This document shows, one piece after another, positions 1 to 9,036 of a stretch of DNA of 64,000 nucleotides. Numbering within the stretch: the stretch's first letter is position 1; every line of letters begins with the position of its first letter. The stretch is taken from contig OY776216.1 of the NCBI GenBank assembly GCA_963675435.1, positions 3,348,001 to 3,412,000 of the forward strand, in the 5' to 3' direction. The stretch comes from Saccharicrinis sp963675435 (GTDB lineage: Bacteria > Bacteroidota > Bacteroidia > Bacteroidales > Marinilabiliaceae). The notes under the pieces are model-generated. The model had not been told where the DNA came from. It worked only from the letters and a program-made list of their open reading frames with translations, and did no database searches. The translations under genes and the position numbers were made by a program.

Positions 1-231
1 GAATCTCTAATAATTAGTTTAGCAATCATTTAAGTTTTGGACAAATAATAATAATTATCCCGTTAAAACATTTATTGCTTTGTACATCGAATTGATAATT
101 TTGCTGCAAATGTATGGAAAAGGAGGTGTTGTTATTCTGTAAGTGTATTTATTTAAGAGAAATTAACTTTCAGAAGTCCTATAAAGAATGTGTGTGAATA
201 AATGTTAAAGGAAAGGCTGGATTGTAGCGAT
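1..231. other. AT-rich non-coding left edge
   Basis: No open reading frame, tRNA or repeat is recognisable here. The stretch lies downstream of the minus-strand sensor kinase. I see no convincing GC-rich terminator hairpin. The neighbouring gene to the left is outside the window. Confidence 0.5.
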
Positions 232-2937
232 TTATAAGGTAGTTTTATAAGGAATAGAAAATGAAAATTTCGAACCATTATTGATCTCCGAGTCAACCCA
301 AATTTTACCACCTAGTAGCTCTACTAAGCTTTGTGAAATAGGCAGGCCAAGACCTGTTCCTCCATGAGTTTTAGTGATTTGGGGATTTGCTTGGGCAAAA
401 CGTTCAAATATTTTATATTGTTCATCTGTTGCAATACCGATACCAGTATCTTCTACATAAAACTCAAGATAGCTGTGGTTAACTACTTTATAACCAATTT
501 CTATGGTTCCATTCTGAGTGAATTTTATAGCATTACTTATAAGGTTGGTTAATATTTGCCTTAATTTATTTTCGTCTGTATAAATTTTTGCCTCATCATC
601 AGTGAGAGGAGTCACAATTTTAACTGTATTGTTGAAGTGCTGAATGCGTTGAGAAAAAGCGTCCGAAATTTCAAAGATTAGTTTATTAATATTTACGTTT
701 GAAATATTAAGTTCTATTTGTCCTGTTTCTATTTTTGAGATTTCAAGAATATCATTAATGATATCAAGCAATTGTCTTCCGCTATTAACAATAACTGAAA
801 TATAATACTCTCTTTCTTCTGGATTAAGTGTTTTAGATCTGAGTAATTCTGAAAAACCAATGATACCATTCATTGGAGTCCGTATTTCGTGACTCATATT
901 AGCTAAGAAAGATGATTTCAGTCTGTCGCTTTCTTCCGCATGCTCTTTCGCTTTTATAAGTTCTAACTTATCATGTTCTCTTTCTGTAATATCTCTTACA
1001 ATAGCTAATGTTTGGTATTCATTTACATAAACCATTCTTGATTCAAAAATTCTATTTTGATCTCCTAAAGAGAGTTCATAGTTGTAAGTATTGTTTTCTT
1101 TTGTTTCAAGTACTAATTTTATTTTTTCATGAGTTAGTTTCGATATATTCTCTGGTAGTGTTTCGTCTACATATTTATTTAAGAAAAATGTACCATCATT
1201 AAATAATTGAGTACTATCATTGGTGTGATAATCCATGATGATGCCATCTTTATTAAAAACAAACATCATGTCAGGAATCACAGAAAGTAAGCCATTTAAT
1301 TTGGCAATATTAAGTTCAAGTTTTTCGTTGCTTTGTTTTAAGTTTCCAATTAAAGTTTTTTCTTTTGATATGTCGGTTATGGTACCAATACCTTTATAAG
1401 CTATTTCATTTTTAAATAAAATAATGCCATTACCAAGTACGTGTTTGATATTACTATCGTCAATTTTAATTCTAAACTCTGATTTCCAAGCACCAAGTTT
1501 ATTTAGGGCATTTTTCCAATATTGATTAATTTTATCTCTATCATCAGGTAAAATGAGATGATAGAGATCTGAATAGGTTTTAATATTTTTTAAAGAAGGC
1601 GAAATTATATTAGGATTACTATGCCAAATTAGTTCATCAGATATTGGGTTCCATTCAAATATGATATCAGAAATGTGAGTTGCAACTAATTTAAATTGCT
1701 CTTCACTTTCTTTTAATGATGATTCTGCAATTCTTGTTTCTCCAATGTCTTGAGCTACACCATGAATTCCTGCAAGGGAATTATCCTGATCTGAAGTTGG
1801 TCTGAGAGATGTTCTAATCCAATGATACCTGTTGGCATTATTTTTAATCTTTAATTCAATTAAAACAGTAGACCCGGTTTTTACACTGTTTAAAGCATCG
1901 TAAAACCTGACTTTATAGCTGTCGTGAATAAAGTTAATTAAATGGTGTCCTATTACTTCTTCAGGTAGAAAACCTATGATGGTAGTTACTACAGGACTTA
2001 TATAAGTGCAAATTCCTTCCTTGTCGAGCGTGAAAATTACATCATTAATTTTTTCAACCAGGTCTTTATATTTTAATTCACTGGCCTTAAGTGCATCCTG
2101 AATTTGTTTTTTTTCTGAAAGATCTTCAACAATTCCTATACCTCCGCAAATAACTTTATCCTTATTATATACAGGGGAAGATTTTAATAAAACGTAAGTG
2201 CTTTCGTGGCTTGAGGTTGTTTTGTATTCTCCTTCATACTCTCCTTCAATTCCTGTTAAGGCACTTTGTATGCATGGGAGTACTCTTTTGTCTTTAATTT
2301 GATTTAGGTTTAAACCAGTTAAAGTAGCCTTACCTGATTTTAATATTTCACAGAATTTGTCATTACAATCTGTAATTACCATGTTGGTATCCCAGTAAAA
2401 AATGCCCATCGGAGAAGATAGAAAAAACTGTTTAAATTTTATTTCCTCTTCAAGTAATGGATCTATTACTGTATTTGGTTTTTTCTCCGATTTCTCAATG
2501 AATTTGAGATCATCTTCTATGATAAGTTTTAACTTTTTTAATTGGCTAATTTTTTCTTCAGGGTAGTTGTTTTTATGTTTTGAATATAAGCATAATGCAG
2601 CAAATATATCTCCAGAAGTATTGTATATAGGTATGCCATAGAAACACTTTAATCCAGAAATAAACTCTGTACTATTATTGTACTTATTATTTATTTGCAA
2701 ATTAGGTATAAAACGATTTTTTCCATCTTGAATTATCTTTTTCGTTATGCTGTTTTCGTTTGATTTTCCCTGAAAAAGAGTGTTTTCATTGGGGTGATTA
2801 TAGGCTATTGCAATAATGTTGTTTACTTCAATTTCTGTAGCTAGTATAATACAGCCATCCAATAACTCAGCAATAAGACTAAACTGAGTCTTCCATCGTT
2901 TTAGATATGGATTATAATTGTGTTTACTTATGTTCAC
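232..2937 (-). CDS. Soluble GAF/multi-PAS sensor histidine kinase
   Basis: This 901-residue protein is a sensor histidine kinase. From the N-terminus it shows a GAF-like region (about 15-150), four PAS/PAC-like modules (about 165-285, 290-410, 415-540 and 545-660), a HisKA dimerisation domain and a HATPase_c domain. The phospho-accepting histidine is H683 in SHEIRTPMNG. The ATP-binding lobe shows NLISNAIKFT (N box), EDTGIGI (G1) and GGTGLGLPIS (G2). There is no signal peptide or membrane helix, so it should sense an intracellular cue or one passed through a partner. It has no fused receiver and no adjacent response regulator, so it is an orphan kinase. The reading frame begins with GTG (minus strand, 2935-2937); I found no better ATG before the GAF region. 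The ligand cannot be read from the sequence. Confidence 0.9.
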   Translation of the reverse strand: MNISKHNYNPYLKRWKTQFSLIAELLDGCIILATEIEVNNIIAIAYNHPNENTLFQGKSNENSITKKIIQDGKNRFIPNLQINNKYNNSTEFISGLKCFYGIPIYNTSGDIFAALCLYSKHKNNYPEEKISQLKKLKLIIEDDLKFIEKSEKKPNTVIDPLLEEEIKFKQFFLSSPMGIFYWDTNMVITDCNDKFCEILKSGKATLTGLNLNQIKDKRVLPCIQSALTGIEGEYEGEYKTTSSHESTYVLLKSSPVYNKDKVICGGIGIVEDLSEKKQIQDALKASELKYKDLVEKINDVIFTLDKEGICTYISPVVTTIIGFLPEEVIGHHLINFIHDSYKVRFYDALNSVKTGSTVLIELKIKNNANRYHWIRTSLRPTSDQDNSLAGIHGVAQDIGETRIAESSLKESEEQFKLVATHISDIIFEWNPISDELIWHSNPNIISPSLKNIKTYSDLYHLILPDDRDKINQYWKNALNKLGAWKSEFRIKIDDSNIKHVLGNGIILFKNEIAYKGIGTITDISKEKTLIGNLKQSNEKLELNIAKLNGLLSVIPDMMFVFNKDGIIMDYHTNDSTQLFNDGTFFLNKYVDETLPENISKLTHEKIKLVLETKENNTYNYELSLGDQNRIFESRMVYVNEYQTLAIVRDITEREHDKLELIKAKEHAEESDRLKSSFLANMSHEIRTPMNGIIGFSELLRSKTLNPEEREYYISVIVNSGRQLLDIINDILEISKIETGQIELNISNVNINKLIFEISDAFSQRIQHFNNTVKIVTPLTDDEAKIYTDENKLRQILTNLISNAIKFTQNGTIEIGYKVVNHSYLEFYVEDTGIGIATDEQYKIFERFAQANPQITKTHGGTGLGLPISQSLVELLGGKIWVDSEINNGSKFSFSIPYKTTL

Positions 2938-3047
2938 TACAGTATAATAAAATTACAAACATTTAAAGTTATGCATTTTAATGTTTTTTGTTTGTTGTTT
3001 TAGTTGAACACCCCTTTTTTATTGATGAAAGTATTAAATTTTTGAAT

Positions 3048-4445
3048 TTAATCTAATTTATAGCTTTCCAACTGGTGATAGGTAAAGAATATGTTTTCTC
3101 CTTTGTTTATGTTAAATTTAAATTGTTCCTTAACTTGTTCTTGCCCAATCTCTAAATCTATTTGATTCTTTCCTTCTCTTAAAGGGATTCGTGTGTAATG
3201 AATAGAGTAGGGCAGAGATTGCCAGTTTCTGGTGTCTGCTTTTTCTGTAATAGCATTTATTATACTTATAACACTACCAAGGTTTTTGTTTTCGCTGTTA
3301 GCAATTTGTTCTAGCGCCTTCTTTGTAACCAACCTAGTAATGCCATTCGCTAATTCCCGAACCATTCTGTCTTGTAATGATTGAAAAGCTATAGCATTAA
3401 TATCTTCGGATAATTCCAGATTAAAACGCAAGCTGTCGATTGTAATAGAGGCTTGGTTATATACAGGTTGTCTTTCAATATATTTAGGAAAAGCAATTCT
3501 TATAAAGGATAAGTTTCTAAAAGCGCTTTGTTCACTTTTTTTACGATTACCTATGTATATAGGGAAATTTAATCCATATTCTTCGTTGGCAAAAGTAATC
3601 CAGCCGTCGTTATAACCCGAATTAATGAAATTTATACTCCACTCTGATTTTACGGGTCCAAAGCCATTCATCCATAAGAATATAAGGCTTCCATCTGGTT
3701 TTGATTCCGGATCATACTTTAATTGAAACAGGGTGCTAAAATTGGAGTATTCCTGGTCTAAGCCGGATTGATATGCAGTTCGGATCAGATCTTTTTTTAA
3801 CTGGGTTGGAGTATTTACATTGAAGATTTTACTGTAGCTGTTTTCATAAGCCTCATAAGCATTTCTGTATGCAATAAATGCATTATTTTTATCTCCGGAT
3901 GCATCATAAATCATCCCCATTAAGTTGTGGGCAAATGCATCATTTGAATACTTGTTTTTTGTTTTTTTATACTTGTCGTTTAATTGTTGAAGTATGATGT
4001 TAACCCTACGGCATTCAACAAGTGCTTCTTCGTAGTTTTTTAACATTAGATAGTTTAAGGATTTGTAATAATGAACCATTACATTTTCAAAATCCTCAGG
4101 TTTATAGGGTTTTACCATAGGATTAGAAATCAAAGACAGAGCCTCGTTTCCATAACCACTTTTATAATCCTCGTTGTATAAATCAGCTTTGTTTAAATAG
4201 TAGTTACTTTTTTCATAATTTCCTAACATGAAGTTTACCATACCCTGGTTCATGAAAAAAAGAACTCTGTTAATTCCTTTCTCAGACTTAGTGTCTTTAT
4301 TCATGAATTTTTCAGCAGCATTAAAATCTCCACTGACAATATAACTTTGAAGCTGATAATTTTTTTGATAGTATGTTGCACAGTTTGTTAGCAGGATGAG
4401 TAACAGACCAAAAAATATATAATAATATTTTGATGGAAAAACCAT
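3048..4445 (-). CDS. COG3014-like TPR-type lipoprotein
   Basis: This is a predicted lipoprotein of about 465 residues. The start at 4445 is preferred because it gives a compact signal peptide ending in the lipobox LLTNC; the frame stays open to 4490, which would add 15 residues before it. Residues after the lipid-anchored Cys form helical tetratricopeptide-like segments, for example YEKSNYYLNKADLYN and YEEALVECRRVN. A beta-rich C-terminal half follows. The arrangement resembles the COG3014 family, which commonly sits beside LpoB-like lipoproteins. The LpoB-like gene lies directly upstream on the same strand, 83 bp from this start, so the two are probably co-transcribed. A role in the cell envelope or peptidoglycan synthase regulation is inferred from that pairing only. 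Family assignment is by recognition of the overall pattern. Confidence 0.65.
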   Translation of the reverse strand: MVFPSKYYYIFFGLLLILLTNCATYYQKNYQLQSYIVSGDFNAAEKFMNKDTKSEKGINRVLFFMNQGMVNFMLGNYEKSNYYLNKADLYNEDYKSGYGNEALSLISNPMVKPYKPEDFENVMVHYYKSLNYLMLKNYEEALVECRRVNIILQQLNDKYKKTKNKYSNDAFAHNLMGMIYDASGDKNNAFIAYRNAYEAYENSYSKIFNVNTPTQLKKDLIRTAYQSGLDQEYSNFSTLFQLKYDPESKPDGSLIFLWMNGFGPVKSEWSINFINSGYNDGWITFANEEYGLNFPIYIGNRKKSEQSAFRNLSFIRIAFPKYIERQPVYNQASITIDSLRFNLELSEDINAIAFQSLQDRMVRELANGITRLVTKKALEQIANSENKNLGSVISIINAITEKADTRNWQSLPYSIHYTRIPLREGKNQIDLEIGQEQVKEQFKFNINKGENIFFTYHQLESYKLD

Positions 4446-4528
4446 GAAATACTTGAATAAATGATACAAATAAACCTTTCTGTAGTACATGTAGAAAGGT
4501 TTAGAACATTTGAATTTTATTTTAAAAA

Positions 4529-5116
4529 TTATTTGACAATGTACTTTTTAATTTTCTTATCACCCATCCAAACAATTTCATTTGTTTCAAGATTTGATAG
4601 TTCAAGATTTGTTTGGTAATAGTTGACTCTTTCTTTTTTGTAGGTATCCACTATAGAATTGATATCACCGTTCAACATAAAGTCTGCGCCCAATTCTTTA
4701 CCCCATTCTTTAGCTGTTTCAATTGAGGCAAATTCTTGTTGAGCAGCTCTCTCTTTTCTTAATTCTTCTCTTTTATCTCCTGCTTGCACTAATCTTACTC
4801 TACCACTGTTTATAAAGGATTTTTCAATATCCTTTATAAAAGTATCTGAACTAATATGTTCATGCGATTTATTATATATTAACCCAACAACAACAACCGG
4901 TTTAGTGCCATTATTTGCCTTCAAGTGATTATCAATCCAAGCACCTTCCAATATTTGATTCACCATATCTTCTGCTACCATTCTGGAGTCTGTGTCGTTC
5001 CATCTGCCACTCAAATCTATTGATTCATCTACTGAAACTCTTTCCACTTTATGTGTCATACAAGATGATAGTATAAACAGAAAAGATATTATTGAAATTA
5101 ATAATTTGGTATTCAT
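4529..5116 (-). CDS. LpoB-like penicillin-binding protein activator lipoprotein
   Basis: This 195-residue protein starts with a lipoprotein signal ending FILSSC. The mature part carries the VVVVGLIYNKSHEHI strand, the helix DTFIKDIEKSFINSG and the GADFMLNGDI segment, the pattern of the LpoB fold (Pfam LpoB/PBP activator). In Proteobacteria LpoB reaches through the periplasm to activate PBP1b; here only the fold is supported. ISGRW/LSGRWNDTDSR after the lipobox is typical of Bacteroidota members. It is followed by the COG3014-like lipoprotein gene, a recurring pairing. Confidence 0.75.
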   Translation of the reverse strand: MNTKLLISIISFLFILSSCMTHKVERVSVDESIDLSGRWNDTDSRMVAEDMVNQILEGAWIDNHLKANNGTKPVVVVGLIYNKSHEHISSDTFIKDIEKSFINSGRVRLVQAGDKREELRKERAAQQEFASIETAKEWGKELGADFMLNGDINSIVDTYKKERVNYYQTNLELSNLETNEIVWMGDKKIKKYIVK

Positions 5117-5175
5117 GATGATAATATTTAAAATGATTAATTATTATTCTTTAAAATTAATCAATTATTATGCCA

Positions 5176-5721
5176 CTACTTGTTTATCATACCAAGGTAA
5201 TAACTGATTTGTTCATTCAGGTATAAGATGTTGTTTTTCTTTTTTCCACCATCAATCATTAAATCATGCATTTTTTTGTTAAGATGGGCTGGGCCAACCT
5301 TAAATTTGGCAAAAGAAGACCTGATTATTAACTCTGTACAGAACTCTTCTTTAGTATATAAATTTATTAAAATATCGAAATCCTTTGATATAAATTCTTT
5401 TAAAAGGTCTGATTTTGGTTGAAATAACCAATTGAAGTCTTTAATACAAACATAATGATGGCTATTATCACCAATAAGGTTATCCTGAATTATTTTAGTA
5501 TTGGAGAAACCTAGTGATTCAACCTTAATGTTTTGATTGATATAGGATCTTTCAATTTTTTTAATAGCCGATAAATCCTCATCAGATAAAGAATCATATA
5601 TAATTCCTATTTTTTTTGCGTTTTTTAAATTGCAAATAACAGGTTTGTAATTGCGCTTTTTAAGCTTACGATTTAATAAATAATTACCAATTTTTATTCT
5701 CAATTTTTTAAAGTAATTCAC
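5176..5721 (-). CDS. DUF6913-like protein of unknown function
   Basis: This 181-residue protein has a basic N-terminus (KKLRIKIGNYLLNRKLKKRNY) and no membrane helix. The remainder has an alternating alpha/beta pattern with IGIIYDSL, HYVCIKDFNWLF and ILINLYTKEEF segments. It resembles the DUF6913 family of Bacteroidota, often encoded close to ligA. Its start lies 4 bp after the ligA stop codon on the same strand, so the two are probably co-transcribed. No catalytic motif is visible and I assign no function. Confidence 0.6.
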   Translation of the reverse strand: MNYFKKLRIKIGNYLLNRKLKKRNYKPVICNLKNAKKIGIIYDSLSDEDLSAIKKIERSYINQNIKVESLGFSNTKIIQDNLIGDNSHHYVCIKDFNWLFQPKSDLLKEFISKDFDILINLYTKEEFCTELIIRSSFAKFKVGPAHLNKKMHDLMIDGGKKKNNILYLNEQISYYLGMINK

Positions 5722-5725
5722 AGAT

Positions 5726-7765
5726 TTAATTTTCTAATAATTCAATAAAATCAGTTTCGTTAATGATTTTAACGTTTAGTTTTTCCGCTTTCTCAAGTTT
5801 GCTTGGTCCGGTTTTTTCTCCTGCCACAAGATACGATGTTTTTTTAGAAACACCACTTAGGTTTTTTCCTCCGTTAGACTCAATAATGCTTTTAAGTTCG
5901 TCTCGTGAAAAATTAGTAAATGTTCCACTTACTACAAAAGATAACCCACTAAATTTGTCACTATCTTTTACTTCTTCATCACTTTCAAGCTGTAAACCTG
6001 TGTTTTTTAATCGTGCAATTAGGTTTTTGTTTTTTTCATCATTAAAATATTTCATTACACTTTCAGCAACTTTAGGACCAATGTCATCAATAGCAATAAG
6101 ATCATCATATGTTGCAGTTGCTAATTTATCAATTGTATTGAAGTTTTTACATAACACCTTAGCTACTGTTGAACCAACATGTTTAATTCCTAGTCCGAAA
6201 AGCACATTAGGGTAGGGAATGTTTTTTGAAGCCTCTATACCCGCCAATAAATTTTGTGTGGATTTTTCCTGAAAAGTAAAGATTTTTTTATTGTTCTCCT
6301 GGTCTTCAATAACTCTTGACAAACCATTTAATTGATCAAAAGTCAGATCGTATATTTCACTAACATCTTTTACAAGTCCTTTTTCAAATAGAAGATCAAC
6401 TATTTGTTCTCCAAAAGAGTCGATATTGACGGCCTTTCTACCCACAAAATGTTCGATCTTTCCTTTCAGTTGTGGAGGACAGGCTTTGTCATTTGGACAA
6501 AAATGAGCCGCCTCACCGTCAGGTCGCTCAAGTGTGGTTCCGCATTCAGGGCACTCTTTTATAAATTCAATTTTTGAAGCATTCGGATCACGAGTGCTTT
6601 CATCTGCTCTTGTTATTTTAGGGATAATCTCACCACCTTTTTCTACAAAAACCATATCATTTTCGTGAAGGTTTAATTGCTCAATAATGTCAGCATTATG
6701 CAGAGAAGCTCTTTTTACTGTGGTTCCTGCTAGTTGAACCGGGTCAAGATTTGCTACAGGTGTAATTTTTCCTGTTCTTCCAACCTGGTAACTTACAGAT
6801 AAAAGTTTAGTGCAAGCTTCTTCTGCTTTAAACTTATAAGAAATGGCCCATCGAGGTGATTTAGCTGTGTAGCCTAGTTCGTTTTGTTGGTTAATGTTGT
6901 TTACTTTGATTACAATACCATCAATTTCAAAAGGCAGATTGAATCTTTCTTTATCCCAGTATTCTATAAAATCATTTATTTCAGTCAGAGATTTGCAAAT
7001 TTTATAATGAGTAGGGATTTTAAACCCCCATGAACGTGCCGTTTCTAAATTTTTAGAATGAATGTCAGTAGGAAGATTTTCACCTAGCAGGTAATACAAG
7101 TAGCAATCTAATCCTCGCTGAGCAACCTCTGAACTTTTTTTCATTTTTAATGATCCTGAAGCTGCATTTCTGGGGTTTGCAAAAGGTAATTCACCATTTA
7201 ACTCCCTTATTTCATTTAGTTTAACAAATTCGTCGTTAGGTAATAGTATTTCACCTCGGATTACAAATTTTTCTGGATAATTTCCTTGAATACTTAGCGG
7301 AATGCTCTTAATGGTTTTAACATTTGAAGTAACATCATCACCTTTTTCTCCATCTCCACGAGTAACTGCTTGTGCCAGTCTTCCGTTTTCATAGGTCAAA
7401 CTAATTGACGTTCCATCATATTTTAATTCACACACATATTCAATTTCTTCTCCAATAGCTTTGGTAATACGTTGATGAAAATCAGCAATCTCATCTTCAT
7501 TATAGGTATTCCCCAACGAAAGCATTGGGTATTGATGAACGATCTGCTGAAAATCGTTTGATAAATCACTACCAACACGATGACTTGGACTGTTGGGATC
7601 TTCAAATTCAGGATGTGACTTTTCTAACTCAATCAACTCTTTCATCATTTGATCAAATTCAAAATCAGTTATTTGAGGTTGATTGAGTACGTAATAATTA
7701 TGGTTGTGCTTATTTAATGTGTCTCTTAAAAGACTTATTCTCTCTTGAATATCTGTTTTGCTCAT
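5726..7765 (-). CDS. ligA: NAD-dependent DNA ligase LigA
   Basis: This enzyme seals nicked DNA in replication and repair using NAD+. Its 679 residues match the usual LigA length. The N-terminal Ia domain holds NYYVLNQPQITDFEFD. The adenylation motif CELKYDGTS places the nucleophilic lysine at K115. The OB-fold follows, then a four-cysteine zinc finger (CPECG about residue 405, then HFCPNDKAC), helix-hairpin-helix repeats (for example NVLFGLGIKHVGS and IDDIGPKVAESV) and a C-terminal BRCT domain (FSGLSFVVSGTF). I start it at the ATG at 7765 (MSKTDIQERI). The frame stays open 12 codons further upstream, but those residues have no counterpart in the family. DUF6913-like gene follows after 4 bp. 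Confidence 0.97.
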   Translation of the reverse strand: MSKTDIQERISLLRDTLNKHNHNYYVLNQPQITDFEFDQMMKELIELEKSHPEFEDPNSPSHRVGSDLSNDFQQIVHQYPMLSLGNTYNEDEIADFHQRITKAIGEEIEYVCELKYDGTSISLTYENGRLAQAVTRGDGEKGDDVTSNVKTIKSIPLSIQGNYPEKFVIRGEILLPNDEFVKLNEIRELNGELPFANPRNAASGSLKMKKSSEVAQRGLDCYLYYLLGENLPTDIHSKNLETARSWGFKIPTHYKICKSLTEINDFIEYWDKERFNLPFEIDGIVIKVNNINQQNELGYTAKSPRWAISYKFKAEEACTKLLSVSYQVGRTGKITPVANLDPVQLAGTTVKRASLHNADIIEQLNLHENDMVFVEKGGEIIPKITRADESTRDPNASKIEFIKECPECGTTLERPDGEAAHFCPNDKACPPQLKGKIEHFVGRKAVNIDSFGEQIVDLLFEKGLVKDVSEIYDLTFDQLNGLSRVIEDQENNKKIFTFQEKSTQNLLAGIEASKNIPYPNVLFGLGIKHVGSTVAKVLCKNFNTIDKLATATYDDLIAIDDIGPKVAESVMKYFNDEKNKNLIARLKNTGLQLESDEEVKDSDKFSGLSFVVSGTFTNFSRDELKSIIESNGGKNLSGVSKKTSYLVAGEKTGPSKLEKAEKLNVKIINETDFIELLEN

Positions 7766-7854
7766 TATCAAATAGCATGTTTTAATATAGAAATCAAACA
7801 AAAATAAGAAAATATATAATTGTTTATTGCTATGAATACGATTGATCGGAAATA

Positions 7855-7885
7855 AAAAAGTCCGACTGTTATAGCCGGACTATCT
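7855..7885 (-). terminator. Rho-independent terminator of the B12 uptake unit
   Basis: On the minus strand AGTCCG pairs with CGGACT (7876-7881 with 7859-7864) and is followed at once by a T-rich run (complement of the A-run before 7859). It lies about 35 bp after the btuG-like stop codon and before ligA. Confidence 0.75.
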
Positions 7886-7917
7886 CTTGAATAAACAAGA
7901 AAAAAGTTAATGAAATA

Positions 7918-9009
7918 CTATTCAGTTACTTGATCCTTATATAAAATCCATGCAGGTGCAATGCCTGTTTGATATTCGCTTTGGTAATCACCATTTTCAT
8001 CATATACAACAAGTTTTCCAGTAGTTGTTGTACTGTTTGAAATTAATACATATAGTTCGTTAGTATAAGGATTGACAGATACAGCATTAAGTCCGTCAAT
8101 TGATGAAATGTACGGATTTGTATTAAAAGTTTTTGTTGCTGTATCAAACGCGAAGATATTGCCACTTTCTCCGTATGCTCCTGCAGCCACATAAATTTTA
8201 GATTTATCAGCATTAAAGGTCATAATTGAAGTATAGTTTGTACTTACATTTGATAAAGCATACGTACTTTCAAGTTCTTTTGTTGTGGTATTAATGTATC
8301 CTAAGCCTGTCACTGCACTTGGATCAGAGTAAGTGCTTAAAAGTGATACGTATAAATTATCAGAAGCATCTTTTAAAAAGTAAGAAGTAACAGATGGAGT
8401 TGTGATATAGGAAATATCTTCTGTGTTTAAATCAACTACGGCAATTTGAGGTGCGTAATTTAATGCAACATATAGTTTATCATTTACGATTTCAAGTCCT
8501 TCAGGACCTCCAGCGATTGCAATAGTACTTTCTACCGTATTTGATTTAATGTTATACTTAGCAATATAACCCAATGATGCATCATTCCAAACATTACCGC
8601 CATAACAAGATATGTATAAATAGTTACCAGATCCAACGCAAAATCGTGGCTTAACAATATCTGAAGTTACACCATTTTTTGTTTGCTCTAGGGTAGATGA
8701 ATTCACATAGAAAATTTCATCAGCATTATTACCCATGAAATAAATCTTGTCGTTATATTTATATGCATATTGAGGTTTTCCATTCATAGCAGGACCATTC
8801 ACAGATTCAAAAACATAGCTGTACATTTTTGAATTATCTGTATCAAATCCAGAAATAGAGCCAACAGTGCTAGAGTAGCTTCCGTAGTTTACTACAAAAG
8901 CATCAGAAGCTTCAACTACATATGAAGGGTTTGAAGAAATGTTGTCATCATCTTCACATGAAGTGAAAACTATGGCCATAGCCATGAAAATAAAAAGTAA
9001 CTTTTTCAT
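7918..9009 (-). CDS. btuG: BtuG-like surface cobalamin-binding beta-propeller lipoprotein
   Basis: This 363-residue lipoprotein has the lipobox AIVFTSCED. Repeated blades such as GISFDTDNS-like turns, GPEGLEIVNDKLYVALNY and NPYTNELYVLISN mark a YncE/DUF5074-type beta-propeller. In Bacteroides the BtuG family caps the BtuB receptor and binds vitamin B12 with very high affinity on the cell surface (established knowledge). Here the gene lies 27 bp downstream of a TonB-dependent receptor on the same strand, and the pair is preceded by a cobalamin riboswitch, which makes a B12 role likely. The propeller alone would not be specific. A terminator follows the stop codon. Confidence 0.75.
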   Translation of the reverse strand: MKKLLFIFMAMAIVFTSCEDDDNISSNPSYVVEASDAFVVNYGSYSSTVGSISGFDTDNSKMYSYVFESVNGPAMNGKPQYAYKYNDKIYFMGNNADEIFYVNSSTLEQTKNGVTSDIVKPRFCVGSGNYLYISCYGGNVWNDASLGYIAKYNIKSNTVESTIAIAGGPEGLEIVNDKLYVALNYAPQIAVVDLNTEDISYITTPSVTSYFLKDASDNLYVSLLSTYSDPSAVTGLGYINTTTKELESTYALSNVSTNYTSIMTFNADKSKIYVAAGAYGESGNIFAFDTATKTFNTNPYISSIDGLNAVSVNPYTNELYVLISNSTTTTGKLVVYDENGDYQSEYQTGIAPAWILYKDQVTE

Positions 9010-9036
9010 TTTGATAGTTATTAAATTTATTAATTT

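Noticed and set aside
5763..6215. 150-codon open frame on the plus strand within ligA
   Set aside because: It is the antisense shadow of a strongly supported ligA gene and has no start context or recognisable domain. Many similar shadows lie within other genes and were left out.
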